Origin: Azolla caroliniana
Taxonomy: Eukaryota > Polypodiophyta
Reading direction: 5' to 3'
NCBI GenBank assembly: GCA_043228905.1
Contig: JBHGNT010000014.1
Location: 13,640,001 to 13,704,000 of the forward strand
DNA: 64,000 nt
In this document: one piece after another, positions 20,811 to 30,801 of the stretch
Numbering within the stretch: position 1 is the first letter of the stretch
Layout of the letters: each line of letters begins with the position of its first letter
Translations under genes and position numbers: made by a program
Notes under the pieces: model-generated
The model's database searches: none
The model's input: the letters and a program-made list of their open reading frames with translations, nothing else
Told to the model about the DNA's origin: nothing

Positions 20811-21208
20811 GTGGTGCTTGCGGCGAAGAACTTTTTCGAGTTTCCCAAAGCCTCCTTTGGCATCTTGGCGTCTCGGATATGGCTGAGCAGTTGATCACCG
20901 ACACTAAACGCAAAACAATACATTACCCTACTTGTCGCTTGTTCGCAAGACGGAAAGTCCTGTGTGATGCATCAAGTGTCGTATCGTTAGATCCGCCGAC
21001 ATAACTCTAATAGCCATGGTCGAGCATATACTGGTGCAACTTGTATGACCAAGATGCATAGTTGGATCTGTCGAGCTTCTCTGTCGGGAGCGAGATCGTC
21101 ATTCCTCGGTCCATTCTCTCGTTCCTGTTCTTTACCGAGTGTTAGGATTTGTCTGTGAGCATCACTCGTTGGCAGCAGAGGGATCTGAACCCTCGCGGTC
21201 TGATTCCA
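20800..21208 (-). pseudogene. Second gag fragment of the tandem minus-strand Copia
   Basis: The sequence is colinear with 48280-48716: leader, primer site and the first part of gag (LDRSNYASWSYK region, AKMPKE-like block). It lies downstream of the shared LTR (21209-21539 + 46034-46092) in the element's orientation, so it is the start of a second internal region. It breaks off at about 20800. Stops interrupt the frame. Confidence 0.7.
21197..21208 (-). promoter_or_regulatory. Primer-binding site of the second Copia unit
   Basis: The minus strand reads TGGAATCAGACC, two changes from the initiator-Met type TGGTATCAGAGC, directly after an LTR end (…TTTACA). Confidence 0.65.
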
Positions 21209-21539
21209 TGTAAATGAAAGCGTGTGGAAGCTAAGACAAAACTGGCTAGTCCAGATAACAACAGAACACAGAACAGAGGTTTAATGGAAAGCTTGAATAT
21301 ACGGGAGAGACAAAGAGAGTAGAACAGTAAACTCAATTCAAAATAATATCACTTTGTGCATACATAGTCCTACATAACACTCAATTTAAAAGCACTTACA
21401 AAAGTACTGACAAGTACTTCAATGCTCACACAAGCGATTGACACTAACTCCAAGGAATATGCATACCTACTAGGCTCGGACCGTAGGCTCTAACGGCTTA
21501 CCGATTCTCACTATTCCAGGGTATGATCCGGTTCTCCGG
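21209..21539 (-). repeat. Shared Copia LTR, inner part (split by G1 copy a)
   Basis: It matches 48717 to about 49060 of the other Copia LTR. It stops at CTCCGG, and the missing remainder of the LTR is found at 46034-46092 after the 24.5-kb G1 block. Confidence 0.8.
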
Positions 21540-22130
21540 TGTCGTGGGGAAAACCAGCGACAAGAAGTAACGGAGAACAAAGGCGTGTGAACCTTAGTGT
21601 GCATGGATGCACGCTAATTATAAACTATGCTTGTAAATAACCTAGGACTAGGCTGGGGGGGGGGGGGGGGGGGTCCTATAAAAGGAGGGAGAGAGGAATG
21701 AGTTGGGGGAGGGGGGATTTAGGAGAACGAAGTGCTGCCGGACTGGGAACCGGGCGTTGTTCTCTGTTCATTCTCTGCAGGAGTTCTTTACCGGACGCCT
21801 CTCTTCGTGCAGGAAGCCCGTGTGCTCCCGATAGAGGCTACATTGTATCTCGGAGTTGGGGTGTGTGCGTTGTTGGCTGAGTCGTGGCTCGGCTACCGGC
21901 GTGCCAATTGTAACATGTTTTTCTTAATTGGTTTTGGTCCCCTTTTCCCTTCTAATTATCTCTCGCGTTGCTCTAGTTTCGTTCGAGCCGTACGAGCTCT
22001 GTGTTCGCGGCACCCAACGTTTTGCACGACAAGCGCTCGTTGTTTCTCTCCCTCTTCTTCTCACACTCTTTGGTCCAGGACCCCTACGGCGCCGCCATCG
22101 TTTCTCACGCATACGCGTATTGACGCGACA
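21540..22130 (+). repeat. 5' LTR of G1 copy a
   Basis: Starts TGTCGTGGGGAAAACC and ends TTGACGCGACA. A TATA box lies at TCCTATAAAAGGAG (about 21674). It lacks about 120 bp present in the 3' LTR, where a run of 19 G residues (21655-21673) stands instead. Confidence 0.85.
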
Positions 22131-22135
22131 TAAAG

Positions 22136-22153
22136 TGGTGAACCCGACGTGAA
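22136..22153 (+). promoter_or_regulatory. Primer-binding site complementary to tRNA-Trp
   Basis: TGGTGAACCCGACGTGAA, 5 nt after the LTR end. It is the complement of the 3' end (…TTCACGTCGGGTTCA plus CCA) that I recall for plant cytosolic tRNA-Trp. The same 18 nt occur at 32812. Confidence 0.75.
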
Positions 22154-22176
22154 GTAGACGGCAGAGGAGTGTGAAG

Positions 22177-23300
22177 ATGAGAGGAACTGAACTCGCCGAA
22201 GCCATGGCGGCAGCTGTAGACCGACTGGTGAATGCTTGTGAGGGTACATGTACCCTCAACTAGGCCATTGAAACGATCGTCGGTACAATAGGCCGGTTTG
22301 AACGTAAGAACGCGATGAGCTATCTCGAGGCCTACCGGGCCGAAATGATAATGAGGGACATTCTGGATAACAAACGATTGTCTAGATTCCCTCAGGTGGT
22401 GATGCCGAGCATCCACGCGGAGGTGCTTGAAATGTAGGCCAGTTGCCAGACTTGGGGGGAGTTCGAAGGGCGGCTCCTCGAGAGGTACGGGTTCGAGGAC
22501 TCGCTTCAGTTATCGAAACAGGAATTTATGGAATGGGTCGAAAGCCCCAGAAAGGGGAGGAACACATTGGTGCTCCTCCAAGAGTTCAAAAACTGTTTGC
22601 TCGTCTCTCGGTGTTGGACAGGATCATGCTCGACACGAGCCGTGTCATGTTGTTCATCAAGTCCGTGGATGCGCAAGATTGGGAGAAGGTGGGTCCCCTA
22701 TTGGAGACGGAAGATGAGCTCACAACCACTGGGCCATGGTAAAAAGGGTCTACAGCCGTTTCGACAAACGGTATGAGTGGAGAGAAGAGGGCCCGCCGGC
22801 AGCAGGACCGGCGGCGGCAAGCCATTTGAGGAGCCGTTGCTGGCACGAAAAGAAGAGACTCGAAGTTGTCTTGAGTTCGGCACGGCCCCGACCGGTGTGG
22901 TTAAAGGCCCATCCGGGGGAGTGGCCCTAGAAGATCTAACGCAGATGGTACGCGATCTCCAGATCGCACATGCCAGGAGAGATAGTGGAGAACAGACACG
23001 CGACCGGAGACCCCCGTTCGGACAACGATGCATGTGGTGCGACGCAGTCGGCCACAATAGAAGAGATTGTGCAGAGTTTACGGACGCACTTAGGAGCAAT
23101 GTAGTGTACCTTTAGAATGGGCAGGTGCATGAGAGCGAAACCCGGAAAGTCCTGGGCGCGCCAGAATGAAACGGTTGATGGAAGAAGCCGCGGTGCGGCA
23201 CACCGAAACCATCCACTATTCGGCGTCAGCTGGGATCCGGGTCAGAAGGGATGGCGGCCAGAAGACGAACGAATCCAGATTCTGACCATCGGTGCTACAA
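22177..23300 (+). pseudogene. G1 copy a gag with CCHC knuckle
   Basis: From ATG 22177 the frame gives MRGTELAEAMAAAVDRLVNA. Then follow blocks shared with the other copies (AMSYLEAYRAEMIMRDI, EFEGRLLERYGFEDSLQLSK, EFMEWVE), the spacer ALEDLTQMVRDLQIAHARR and the knuckle CMWCDAVGHNRRDC at about 23030-23073. A stop just after CTCAACTAG (22261-22263) and another near 22435 break the frame. Gag should bind RNA and form the particle shell. Confidence 0.8.
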
Positions 23301-24420
23301 GGCCTCTCTAGAGTGCGACTAAGGAAGGAGGATGCGGACCGCAGGGAGAAGCGGGTCCGGGAGGTCACGGGATGGGACGATCCGATTGAGACGAGGACCG
23401 GTTTCGTGGAGGGCACATGCCAGAACTACGAAGTTCTGGTGGAAGATAAGTGAGCGGGAAAGGGTGGAGGGGCCGGACCCTCTGGCCGGTACAAGACGCG
23501 TAGCGTACCGAAGAGAAATGATGATGGCGGTCCCGGCTCGCAGGAAAGGTAAAATAAGCAGGTTACAGGCTAAGCACAAAAATAGAAGACGGACTTGCAG
23601 AAGTTCCTCGAGGAATGGATCTTCGACAGCAAGGTAGAGTTGTCGTTGAGGGAAGTGCTCGGAATCGCCAAGGAGTTCCACGATTCCATCGTGGACTTAG
23701 TGCAGCGTAAAAGGCTCACGACGGAGCTGGAGCCGGAGAAGCCTGTGGAAGTGCGGACGACGCACTTAGATGATGCGGCCTTGGAGGACGAGTTGGCGGA
23801 GAGCCACTATTTGAAGTTGCATTGGGCAAGGGCTACTACAAAGACCCCCGTCCGGATCAGGGATGTCTAGGAGCCGGTGGTGGCGTTGATAGACCACGGT
23901 TCTGAGATAAACCTGATGGTAATGGACTTCTACAGAGAGGGGAAATGACCGATCAACACCAAGCACGGATGGAAGATATGGGCGGCCACACGCGCTACAG
24001 AGGAACTACACGGAGCATGCCCGAACATGCGCATTAAAATTGGAGACGTCCAGATAGATCAACACTTCTTCGTGATACTCGGTGAACCATACATTACGGC
24101 GGCCCGCATGGAGACCAAGGTGTTGGATAATGGTTCGGCGTACGCACGGGTGAAGAGCCAGGACGGGCGTCACTCCGTCCAATTTTTGACAGTATGACCA
24201 AACCACGAGAGCAACCATGAGACCTGTGGCAGTGATGGTTGAGAGGATTTTTAGAGAGGGCTATCAAGGCGTGGGGCCGCGATAGTCCGAACACCACGGA
24301 GAAACCCCACACATGTACCATAGGTAGGACATTTTGGTTCTCCGACAGTGGGGGTTGTACGATAGCCAACGTTGATGGCCGGGAAAAGAAGAGGGTCGAG
24401 GAGCATCTTAGGGTGTGTTG
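23300..24420 (+). pseudogene. G1 copy a spacer and DHGSE-type protease
   Basis: After a poorly conserved spacer, the 23595-23870 frame (LSLREVLGIAKEFHDSIVDL) leads to the protease: ALIDHGSEINLMVMDFY, then HGWKIWAATRATEELHGACP, IDQHFF, ILGEPYITAARMETKVLDN and YARVKSQDGRHSVQFL. Stops occur (after GK near 23947; at PNHESN). Copia 1 enters at 24420 in the spacer toward RT. Confidence 0.75.
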
Positions 24421-25053
24421 TGTTGGGATTACGGTCCCTCCGGATGGGATGGTCAGATGTCCGGGAATCGGGAATGAAGACCCGAATGAGGAGTACCCGG
24501 TATCAGAGCCGGATGATGAAGACCCGGTTTCAGATCCGGATGATGAAGACCCCGGCTACGGAGCCGGATGACGAATGTACCCGGAGAGAGATCCGGATGC
24601 GGGGACATATTTGTGAATATGTTTGCCAAGGGCCCTCTAGGCTATATTTGTAAATAGCCCGAAAGTCATATGTGTATAAATATGACTTAGGGCAAACAGT
24701 TTTGTTGTTGTTGCTCATTTTTCTGTTTTCACTTGGAGAGAGCGAAGTGAGAGCAGCCGAGAGAGAGAGTGAGAGAGAGAGAAAGAAAGAGGTCGACGCC
24801 TCTGTGTAATACTGCCGCCTGTGGTGAGGACAGCGAGCTCAAGGTCGTCGCCTTGCAGCTCGCCATTGTACATTCCCTGCGTATAGTGATAGTTGGAGTC
24901 TTGCACTCCCGTGGTTTTTCCCGTCTAGGGTTTTCCACGCTAAACCCTGTGCATTCGAGTCTCTCTCTGTGTTTTCGATTTACTGCTGCATTGACTCGTG
25001 TGTCCTCGGTTGTGGCCGAGAGGTGAAGGTTTTGGAAGCGTCGATTCCTAACA
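24421..25053 (+). repeat. 5' LTR of Copia 1
   Basis: TGTTGGGATT to TTCCTAACA, 633 bp. It contains direct repeats GATGATGAAGACCCGG in U3, a TATA-like GTGTATAAATATGAC (about 24671) and a GA-rich stretch downstream. Confidence 0.95.
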
Positions 25054-25056
25054 ATC

Positions 25057-25068
25057 TGGTATCAGAGC
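25057..25068 (+). promoter_or_regulatory. Initiator-Met primer-binding site of Copia 1
   Basis: TGGTATCAGAGC, 3 nt after the LTR end, the standard plant Copia primer site. Confidence 0.95.
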
Positions 25069-25084
25069 GACTGCAGTGCAGAAA

Positions 25085-25524
25085 ATGGAAGGCGGCAGCA
25101 GCGGGCAGCCGGGGATGATGGTGCTGAATGCGCAGAACTACGCCGACTGGAAGATAAAGATGGAGGATCTGCTCATTGTTCGGGACCTGTATGAACCGAT
25201 CGACAGGTCGGAAATACCCAAGGGGGTACTTGAGACGGAATGGAGGCTTCTGAACCGGAAAGCCGTTGCAACCATTCGGCAATACGTCGACGTGAGCGTT
25301 CTACAACATGTGGCGAACGACACCAACGCATATGAGATGTGGCAGAAGCTGTCGGGCCTCTACGAGAGGAAGAATGCGTTGAACCGAACCTCCCTGATGA
25401 GGAAGATAGTGAACCTCAAGTACCGGGACGGCGAGAGTATGGTGGAACACGTAAGCACGTTCATGGGATTCGTGAACCAGCTTGCGGCGATCAAGTTCCC
25501 GTTGGAGGATGCAATGCAAGCCAT
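25085..25524 (+). pseudogene. Copia 1 gag, N-terminal part, cut by a hAT-type insertion
   Basis: Starts MEGGSSGQPGMMVLN and runs through QNYADWKIKMEDLL, MWQKLSGLYERKNAL and SMVEHVSTFMGFVNQLAA, the UBN2-type Copia gag domain. It is open until CAAGCCAT, where the insertion begins; reading into it gives about 15 foreign codons and a stop. The gag frame resumes at 26517. ATG 25085 is preferred to an upstream GTG. Without the insertion the frame would be continuous, which points to a recent loss. Confidence 0.9.
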
Positions 25525-26033
25525 TAGGGATCGGCAACGGCTCGGCTCAAGCCTAAACCGTTTGGCTTAGCCGGCTTGAAAACGGCTTAGCGGCTTAGCG
25601 GCTCGGCTCGGCTCGGTTTAGGCTTGAACTTGCCTTAACGGTTTGAGCTCGGCTCGGCTTGGCTTGAGCCTTGCCAAACCGGCTCAAGCCGGCTAAGCCG
25701 GATAAACCGTTTAAGCCGTTTATAAACTTTAGAGAGGGGGAGAGAGACAACAGACAAGGGGAAAGAGAGAGAGAGAGTAAGGGAGGGAGAACTACATAGA
25801 CGAGGAGAGAGAGACAGAGGGAGGGAGACAACATATAAGGAGAGAGAGAGAGAGACTACACAAACGAGGAGAGAGAGAGAGAGGGAGGGAGACAACATAT
25901 AAGGAGAGAGAGAGAGAGAGACTACACAAACGAGGAGAGAGAGAGAGAGGGAGGGAGACAACATATAAGGAGAGAGAGAGAGAGAGACTACACAAACGAG
26001 GAGAGAGAGAGAGAGGGAGGGAGACAACATATA

Positions 26034-26069
<36 letters not shown>

Positions 26070-26516
26070 CTACATAGAGGGGAGAGACAGAGAGACTACA
26101 CAGAGGGGAGAGAGAGAGAGAGAGAGAGAGACTACACAGAGGGGAGAGAGAGAGAGAGAGAGAGGAACTACATAGAGGGGAGAGAGAGGGAGAAGGAGAG
26201 AGAGTCGAGAACACAGACGTGAGAGAGAGTGGGAGGGATCATCTGAGAGAGAGAGGGAGGTAGGGAGAGAGAGAGAGAGAGAGACGGAGGTTTCTAAACC
26301 GGTTTCCAAGCCGGTTTGGAAACCGGTTTACAAGCCGTTTACCAAGCCGGTTCACAAACCGGTTTAGCCTAAACCGGTTTAGCCTAAACCGGTTTGTGAA
26401 CCGGCTCGGCTTGGCTCGGCTCAGGTTTGAGATCCTGTAAACGGTTTAGGCTTAGCCGGTTTGGCTTGGATCAGGCCAAACCGGCTAAGCCTAAACCGAA
26501 CCGTTGCCGATCCCTA
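25525..26516. mobile_element. Nonautonomous hAT-type element (992 bp)
   Basis: Perfect 16-bp terminal inverted repeats TAGGGATCGGCAACGG, with an 8-bp target duplication CAAGCCAT at 25517-25524 and 26517-26524. The 8-bp duplication and A/TAGGG-type end are hAT hallmarks. Subterminal regions repeat AAACCGG, CGGCTTAG and GGCTCGG in both orientations. The core is purine minisatellite, and there is no transposase. The last 90 bp are open in frame with downstream pol, giving a spurious ATG at 26427. Confidence 0.95.
25800..26280 (+). repeat. 66-bp purine minisatellite inside the hAT-type element
   Basis: ACATATAAGG begins at 25831, 25895, 25961 and 26027 (period 64-66 bp), each followed by GA runs and ACTACACAAACGAGG. 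A second set of AACTACATAGAGGGG / ACTACACAGAGGGG units fills 26070-26190. Confidence 0.9.
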
Positions 26517-29500
26517 CAAGCCATCATGCTGATGTGTACATTGCCGGAAAGCTGGGAGAACTTGGTGGTGACTCTCAGCACCTCCTGCACCGAAGATAAC
26601 TTGTCCCTACAAACGGTAAAGACAAGCATTTTGAACGAAGAAGCGCGTCGGAGAGATAAAGAACCGGCCTCCGATCCGAAGATGCTGCTTACCGAATCGG
26701 ATCGGGGAAGACAACGGAACCGGAGTCCGCAAAGACGGGAGAAGTCGGGGACCCGGTCGCAGTCAAGAGGAAGGCCCACATGCTTCCACTGTGGGAAGCC
26801 GGGGCACTTCCGAAAGAATTGTCGGCATTACCGAAAAGACAACGGAGCCGACGACACCGATTCGAAGAAGTCTTCGGAACGGAACGGTGCTTACCGGGGA
26901 GCAACGGACCGGAATGGTTCGGATCGGCGAGGGCAGGACCGGAAAGGAACGACGGCACTCGCGGCAAGTGAAGAGGAGATCATGCTCATCACCGAAGAAG
27001 GTGAACTAAACATTGCCGGCGATGAGACTACCTGGGTGGTCGATTCCGGAGCGTCGTTCCACCTGACCCCGGAAAGAAGATACTTCTCATCCTACACAGC
27101 CGGTGAGCATGGCTGTGTTCGGATGGGAAATGAAGGTACGTGCCGGATTGCCGGCATAGGAGACGTGTGGTTGACAACCTCGACCGGATGCAAAATGTTG
27201 CTGAAGGATGTCCGACACGTTCCGGAGGTTCGATTGAACCTGATTTCGGCCGGGAGGCTAGACGATGAAGGCTACACAGGTAGCATCCGGAACTGCATAA
27301 TGAAGTTCAGCAAGGGGAGCCTGATAGTGGCTCGGGCCCGGAAAGTCAACACACTGTACCTTATGAATGCCTGGTTGTGTCCGGAGGAGTTGAACGTGGC
27401 AGCCGACACTACCGGTGAGCTGTGGCACAAGAGACTGTGCCACATGAGTGAGAAGGGGATGAAGAGGCTTGCAGAAGACAACCTTATTCCAGTGAAGCAT
27501 GTGCACCTGGAGAAGTGCACCGATTGCCTAGCCGGTAAGCAGAACCGAACCTCCTTCCACTCAAGGCCACCGACGAGACGTAGCGCACCATTGGAGTTGG
27601 TGCACATTGACGTGTATCAAGTAGAAACGAAGTCACATGGCGGAGCCCAGTACTTCGTGACATTCATTGATGACCACAGCCGGAAGCTGTGGACGGCACC
27701 GTTGAAGACAAAGGACCAAGTGTTGTGCGTCTTCAAAGAACTCCACGCGAGAGTGGAAAGGGAATCCGGCAAGAAGCTGAAAGCGATACGAGCGGATAAC
27801 GGAGGGGAATACCGGGGGCAGTTCGAGGAGTACTGTCGCTCGAAGGGAATCCGGCTCGAGTTTACTGTGCCGAAGACGCCGGAACTGAACGGGTTGGCCG
27901 AGAGGATGAACCGGACCATAATGGAGAGGGTCCGGAGTATGCTGGCGCATGCGAAATTACCCAAGGGGTTTTGGGCTGAGGCAATGTCGACGGCGACATA
28001 CGTGATAAACAGATCACCCTCAGTACCTTTGGACGGAGACACGCCGCAGAGAGTGTGGACCGGTAGGGAAGTATCCTACCGGCATCTGAAGGTGTTCGGG
28101 TGTCTCGCATATGTGCATGTGGCAAAGGACCGGAGAGGAAAGCTAGATCCAAAGACCCGGCCATGCATATTCCTCGGTTACGGCGATGACGAGTTCGGCT
28201 ACCGAGTATGGGACCCGGTCGACAAAAAGATATTCCGGAGTCGTGATATCATCTTCATGGAGGACAAGACACTCGCCGACTGGGAGTCGGAGAAGAAGAT
28301 GAAGAGCTCCAAGTCGACCGGTGAGGATCAACTCTACGAGGAGCAGTCCCGACCGGCAAGGGACCGGTTAGCACTCGAGGATCCGGCCGAAGACGGTGAA
28401 GAAACAGAACCGGCCGAGGAAGATGAAACTGATACCGGAACCGGCCCCGATCCCGAAATGGATTCGGATGAAGAGGAAACAGAGGAGCCGGTTACCGAAG
28501 CTCCGGAACGGAGATATCCTCTAAGAGAGAGAAGGGCCCCCCGGAGATTTCCGGAACCAGAGCACGTGCTGCTAACCGACGAAGGGGAGCCGGAGAGTTT
28601 TGAAGAAGCAAAGCTTGACACCCATAGCCGCAGGTGGTTAAGTGCCATGCAGGAGGAGATGGATTCCCTGCATGAGAACCACACATATGAACTTGTGGAG
28701 TTGCCGAAAGGAAAGCGGGCACTTCGAAACAAGTGGGTGTTCAAGCTGAAACCGGGAGATGCCGGAAACCCCCCGGGATACAAAGCCAGGATCGTGGTGA
28801 AGGGGTTCCAGCAGAAGAAGGGCGTCGACTTCGACGAGATATTTGCCCCGGTAGTGAAGATGACCTCCATCCGGACGGTGCTGAGCATAGCGGCAAGCAT
28901 GGACCTCGAGGTAGAACAGATGGACGTGAAGACGACATTCCTTCATGGTGACCTCGAAGAAGAGATCTACATGCAGCAACCGGAAGGATTCGAGAAGAAA
29001 GGGAAGGAGCACCTGGTATGCCGGTTGAAGAAGAGCCTTTACGGACTGATGCAGGCTCCCCGGCAATGGTACCGGAAGTTCGACTCTTTCATGACCGACG
29101 AAGGGTACCACAAAACGCAGTCCGATCACTGCGTGTTTGTGAAGAAGTTCGAAGGAGGAGACTTTCTAATACTCCTCCTGTACGTGGACGACATGTTGAT
29201 CGTCGGACGGGACCAGGTCAAGATACGGATGCTGAAGAAAGCGCTTCACCGAACCTTCTCAATGAAGGACCTGGGTCCGGCGAGGCAAATACTAGGGATG
29301 CACATCATTCGGGACCGGAAGAAGAAGCAGTTGTGGCTGTCACAGGAGAAGTACGTGACAAAGGTGCTTCACCGGTTCAACATGTCGGAAGCAAGACCGG
29401 TCGGGTCAACCCTCCCGGCAAACTGCAAGCTGTCCAGCAAACAAAGCCCCAAGACAAAGGCTGAGAAGGAGGACATGATGAAAGTACCATATGCCTCTGC

Positions 29501-30158
29501 CGTCGGAAGCTTGATGTACGCAATGGTGTGTACAAGACCGGACATAGGATATGCAGTCGGAGTGGTGAGCCGGTACATGAGCAATCCCGGCAAAGAGCAC
29601 TGGAACGCGGCCAAGTGGATACTCCGATACCTGAAGGGCACGGCAAACGTGTGCCTCCGATTCGGCTCCGGTAAGCCCGAACTCGACGGCTTTACCGATT
29701 CGGATATGTCGGCTGATGCAGATACCAGCCGGTCCACATCAGGGTATGTGATGACGTATGCAGGGGGAGCTGTTTCGTGGCAGTCGAGGCTGCAGAAGAC
29801 GGTTGCGTTGTCAACCACAGAGGCGGAGTACATGGCGGTTGTTGAAGCCGGCAAGGAAATAATATGGATGAAGGACTTCATTAGAGAGCTCGGTATCCGG
29901 CAGGAGGAGTACCGACTCTACTGCGACAGTCAGAGTGCCATCCACCTTGCGAAGAATGCGGCCTATCATTCCCGGACGAAGCACATCCAGCGAAGATATC
30001 ACTGGATCCGGGAAAGGATAGAAGACCAGGAGTTCGTGCTGACGAAGATCCACACGGACGAGAACGGGTCAGATATGTTGACCAAAGTGCTCACACCCGA
30101 CAAGCTGGAAGCGTGCCGGAAGAGAGTCGGACTGGAAAGACATCCCATGCCGAAGTGA
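26517..30158 (+). CDS. Copia 1 gag C-terminus and complete pol
   Basis: An uninterrupted frame of about 1213 codons. In order: gag knuckle CFHCGKPGHFRKNC (about 26780), protease with VVDSGASFH (about 27040), integrase zinc region (LWHKRLCHMSEKG, KCTDCLAGK), integrase core with LVHIDV, RADNGGEY and AERMNRT, RT with EQMDVKTTFLHGDL, KSLYGLMQAPRQWY and YVDDMLIVG (about 29180), and RNase H with STTEAEYMAV, CDSQSAIHLAKN and SRTKHIQRRYHW. The order protease-integrase-RT-RNase H defines Ty1/Copia; the motifs place it with Tork/Tnt1. It ends at TGA 30158 beside the polypurine tract. An ATG inside the hAT element (26427) extends the frame artificially. All catalytic residues I looked for are present. 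Confidence 0.95.
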   Translation, partial: QAIMLMCTLPESWENLVVTLSTSCTEDNLSLQTVKTSILNEEARRRDKEPASDPKMLLTESDRGRQRNRSPQRREKSGTRSQSRGRPTCFHCGKPGHFRKNCRHYRKDNGADDTDSKKSSERNGAYRGATDRNGSDRRGQDRKGTTALAASEEEIMLITEEGELNIAGDETTWVVDSGASFHLTPERRYFSSYTAGEHGCVRMGNEGTCRIAGIGDVWLTTSTGCKMLLKDVRHVPEVRLNLISAGRLDDEGYTGSIRNCIMKFSKGSLIVARARKVNTLYLMNAWLCPEELNVAADTTGELWHKRLCHMSEKGMKRLAEDNLIPVKHVHLEKCTDCLAGKQNRTSFHSRPPTRRSAPLELVHIDVYQVETKSHGGAQYFVTFIDDHSRKLWTAPLKTKDQVLCVFKELHARVERESGKKLKAIRADNGGEYRGQFEEYCRSKGIRLEFTVPKTPELNGLAERMNRTIMERVRSMLAHAKLPKGFWAEAMSTATYVINRSPSVPLDGDTPQRVWTGREVSYRHLKVFGCLAYVHVAKDRRGKLDPKTRPCIFLGYGDDEFGYRVWDPVDKKIFRSRDIIFMEDKTLADWESEKKMKSSKSTGEDQLYEEQSRPARDRLALEDPAEDGEETEPAEEDETDTGTGPDPEMDSDEEETEEPVTEAPERRYPLRERRAPRRFPEPEHVLLTDEGEPESFEEAKLDTHSRRWLSAMQEEMDSLHENHTYELVELPKGKRALRNKWVFKLKPGDAGNPPGYKARIVVKGFQQKKGVDFDEIFAPVVKMTSIRTVLSIAASMDLEVEQMDVKTTFLHGDLEEEIYMQQPEGFEKKGKEHLVCRLKKSLYGLMQAPRQWYRKFDSFMTDEGYHKTQSDHCVFVKKFEGGDFLILLLYVDDMLIVGRDQVKIRMLKKALHRTFSMKDLGPARQILGMHIIRDRKKKQLWLSQEKYVTKVLHRFNMSEARPVGSTLPANCKLSSKQSPKTKAEKEDMMKVPYASAVGSLMYAMVCTRPDIGYAVGVVSRYMSNPGKEHWNAAKWILRYLKGTANVCLRFGSGKPELDGFTDSDMSADADTSRSTSGYVMTYAGGAVSWQSRLQKTVALSTTEAEYMAVVEAGKEIIWMKDFIRELGIRQEEYRLYCDSQSAIHLAKNAAYHSRTKHIQRRYHWIRERIEDQEFVLTKIHTDENGSDMLTKVLTPDKLEACRKRVGLERHPMPK

Positions 30159-30168
30159 AGGGGGAGTT
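30156..30168 (+). promoter_or_regulatory. Polypurine tract of Copia 1
   Basis: TGAAGGGGGAGTT immediately before the 3' LTR; primes plus-strand DNA synthesis. Confidence 0.85.
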
Positions 30169-30801
30169 TGTTGGGATTACGGTCCCTCCGGATGGGATGG
30201 TCAGATGTCCGGGAATCGGGAATGAAGACCCGAATGAGGAGTACCCGGTATCAGAGCCGGATGATGAAGACCCGGTTTCGGATCCGGATGATGAAGACCC
30301 CGGCTACGGAGCCGGATGACGAATGTACCCGGAGAGAGATCCGGATGCGGGGACATATTTGTGAATATGTTTGCCAAGGGCCCTCTAGGCTATATTTGTA
30401 AATAGCCCGAAAGTCATATGTGTATAAATATGACTTAGGGCAAACAGTTTTGTTGTTGTTGCTCATTTTTCTGTTTTCACTTGGAGAGAGCGAAGTGAGA
30501 GCAGCCGAGAGAGAGAGTGAGAGAGAGAGAAAGAAAGAGGTCGACGCCTCTGTGTAATACCGCCGCCTGTGGCGAGGACAGCGAGCTCAAGGTCGTCGCC
30601 TTGCAGCTCGCCATTGTACATTCCCTGCGTATAGTGATAGTTGGAGTCTTGCACTCCCGTGGTTTTTCCCGTCTAGGGTTTTCCACGCTAAACCATGTGC
30701 ATTCGAGTCTCTCTCTGTGTTTTCGATTTACTGCTGCATTGACTCGTGTGTCCTCGGTTGTGGCCGAGAGGTGAAGGTTTTGGAAGCGTCGATTCCTAAC
30801 A
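30169..30801 (+). repeat. 3' LTR of Copia 1
   Basis: 633 bp, same length as the 5' LTR. I see four substitutions between the two (near 30280, 30561, 30573 and 30694), about 0.6 percent. Confidence 0.95.

Larger units (their letters stand above)
24421..30801 (+). mobile_element. Copia 1: Tork/Tnt1-type Ty1 element, nearly intact
   Basis: Two 633-bp LTRs with TG..CA ends flank primer site, gag, pol and polypurine tract. Five-base target duplication TGTTG lies at 24416-24420 and 30802-30806. By eye the LTRs differ at four positions, so insertion is recent. The only lethal lesion I found is a hAT-type insertion in gag. It sits inside G1 copy a. Confidence 0.95.

Noticed and set aside
24469-24653. 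Short frames in the Copia LTRs (duplicated at 30168-30401)
   Set aside because: They sit in U3 direct repeats of both LTRs and have no known domain; LTR sequence explains them.
25635-26309. Long minus-strand frames rich in Leu and Ser
   Set aside because: They arise from CT-rich complement of the purine minisatellite in the hAT-type element; no conserved domain.
26427-26516. ATG at 26427 as the true start of a 1243-codon Copia protein
   Set aside because: The first 30 codons lie in the hAT-type insert; the real gag starts at 25085 and resumes at 26517.
28334-29129. Large minus-strand frames opposite Copia 1 pol
   Set aside because: They are shadows of the plus-strand pol frame produced by its codon composition; no domains.
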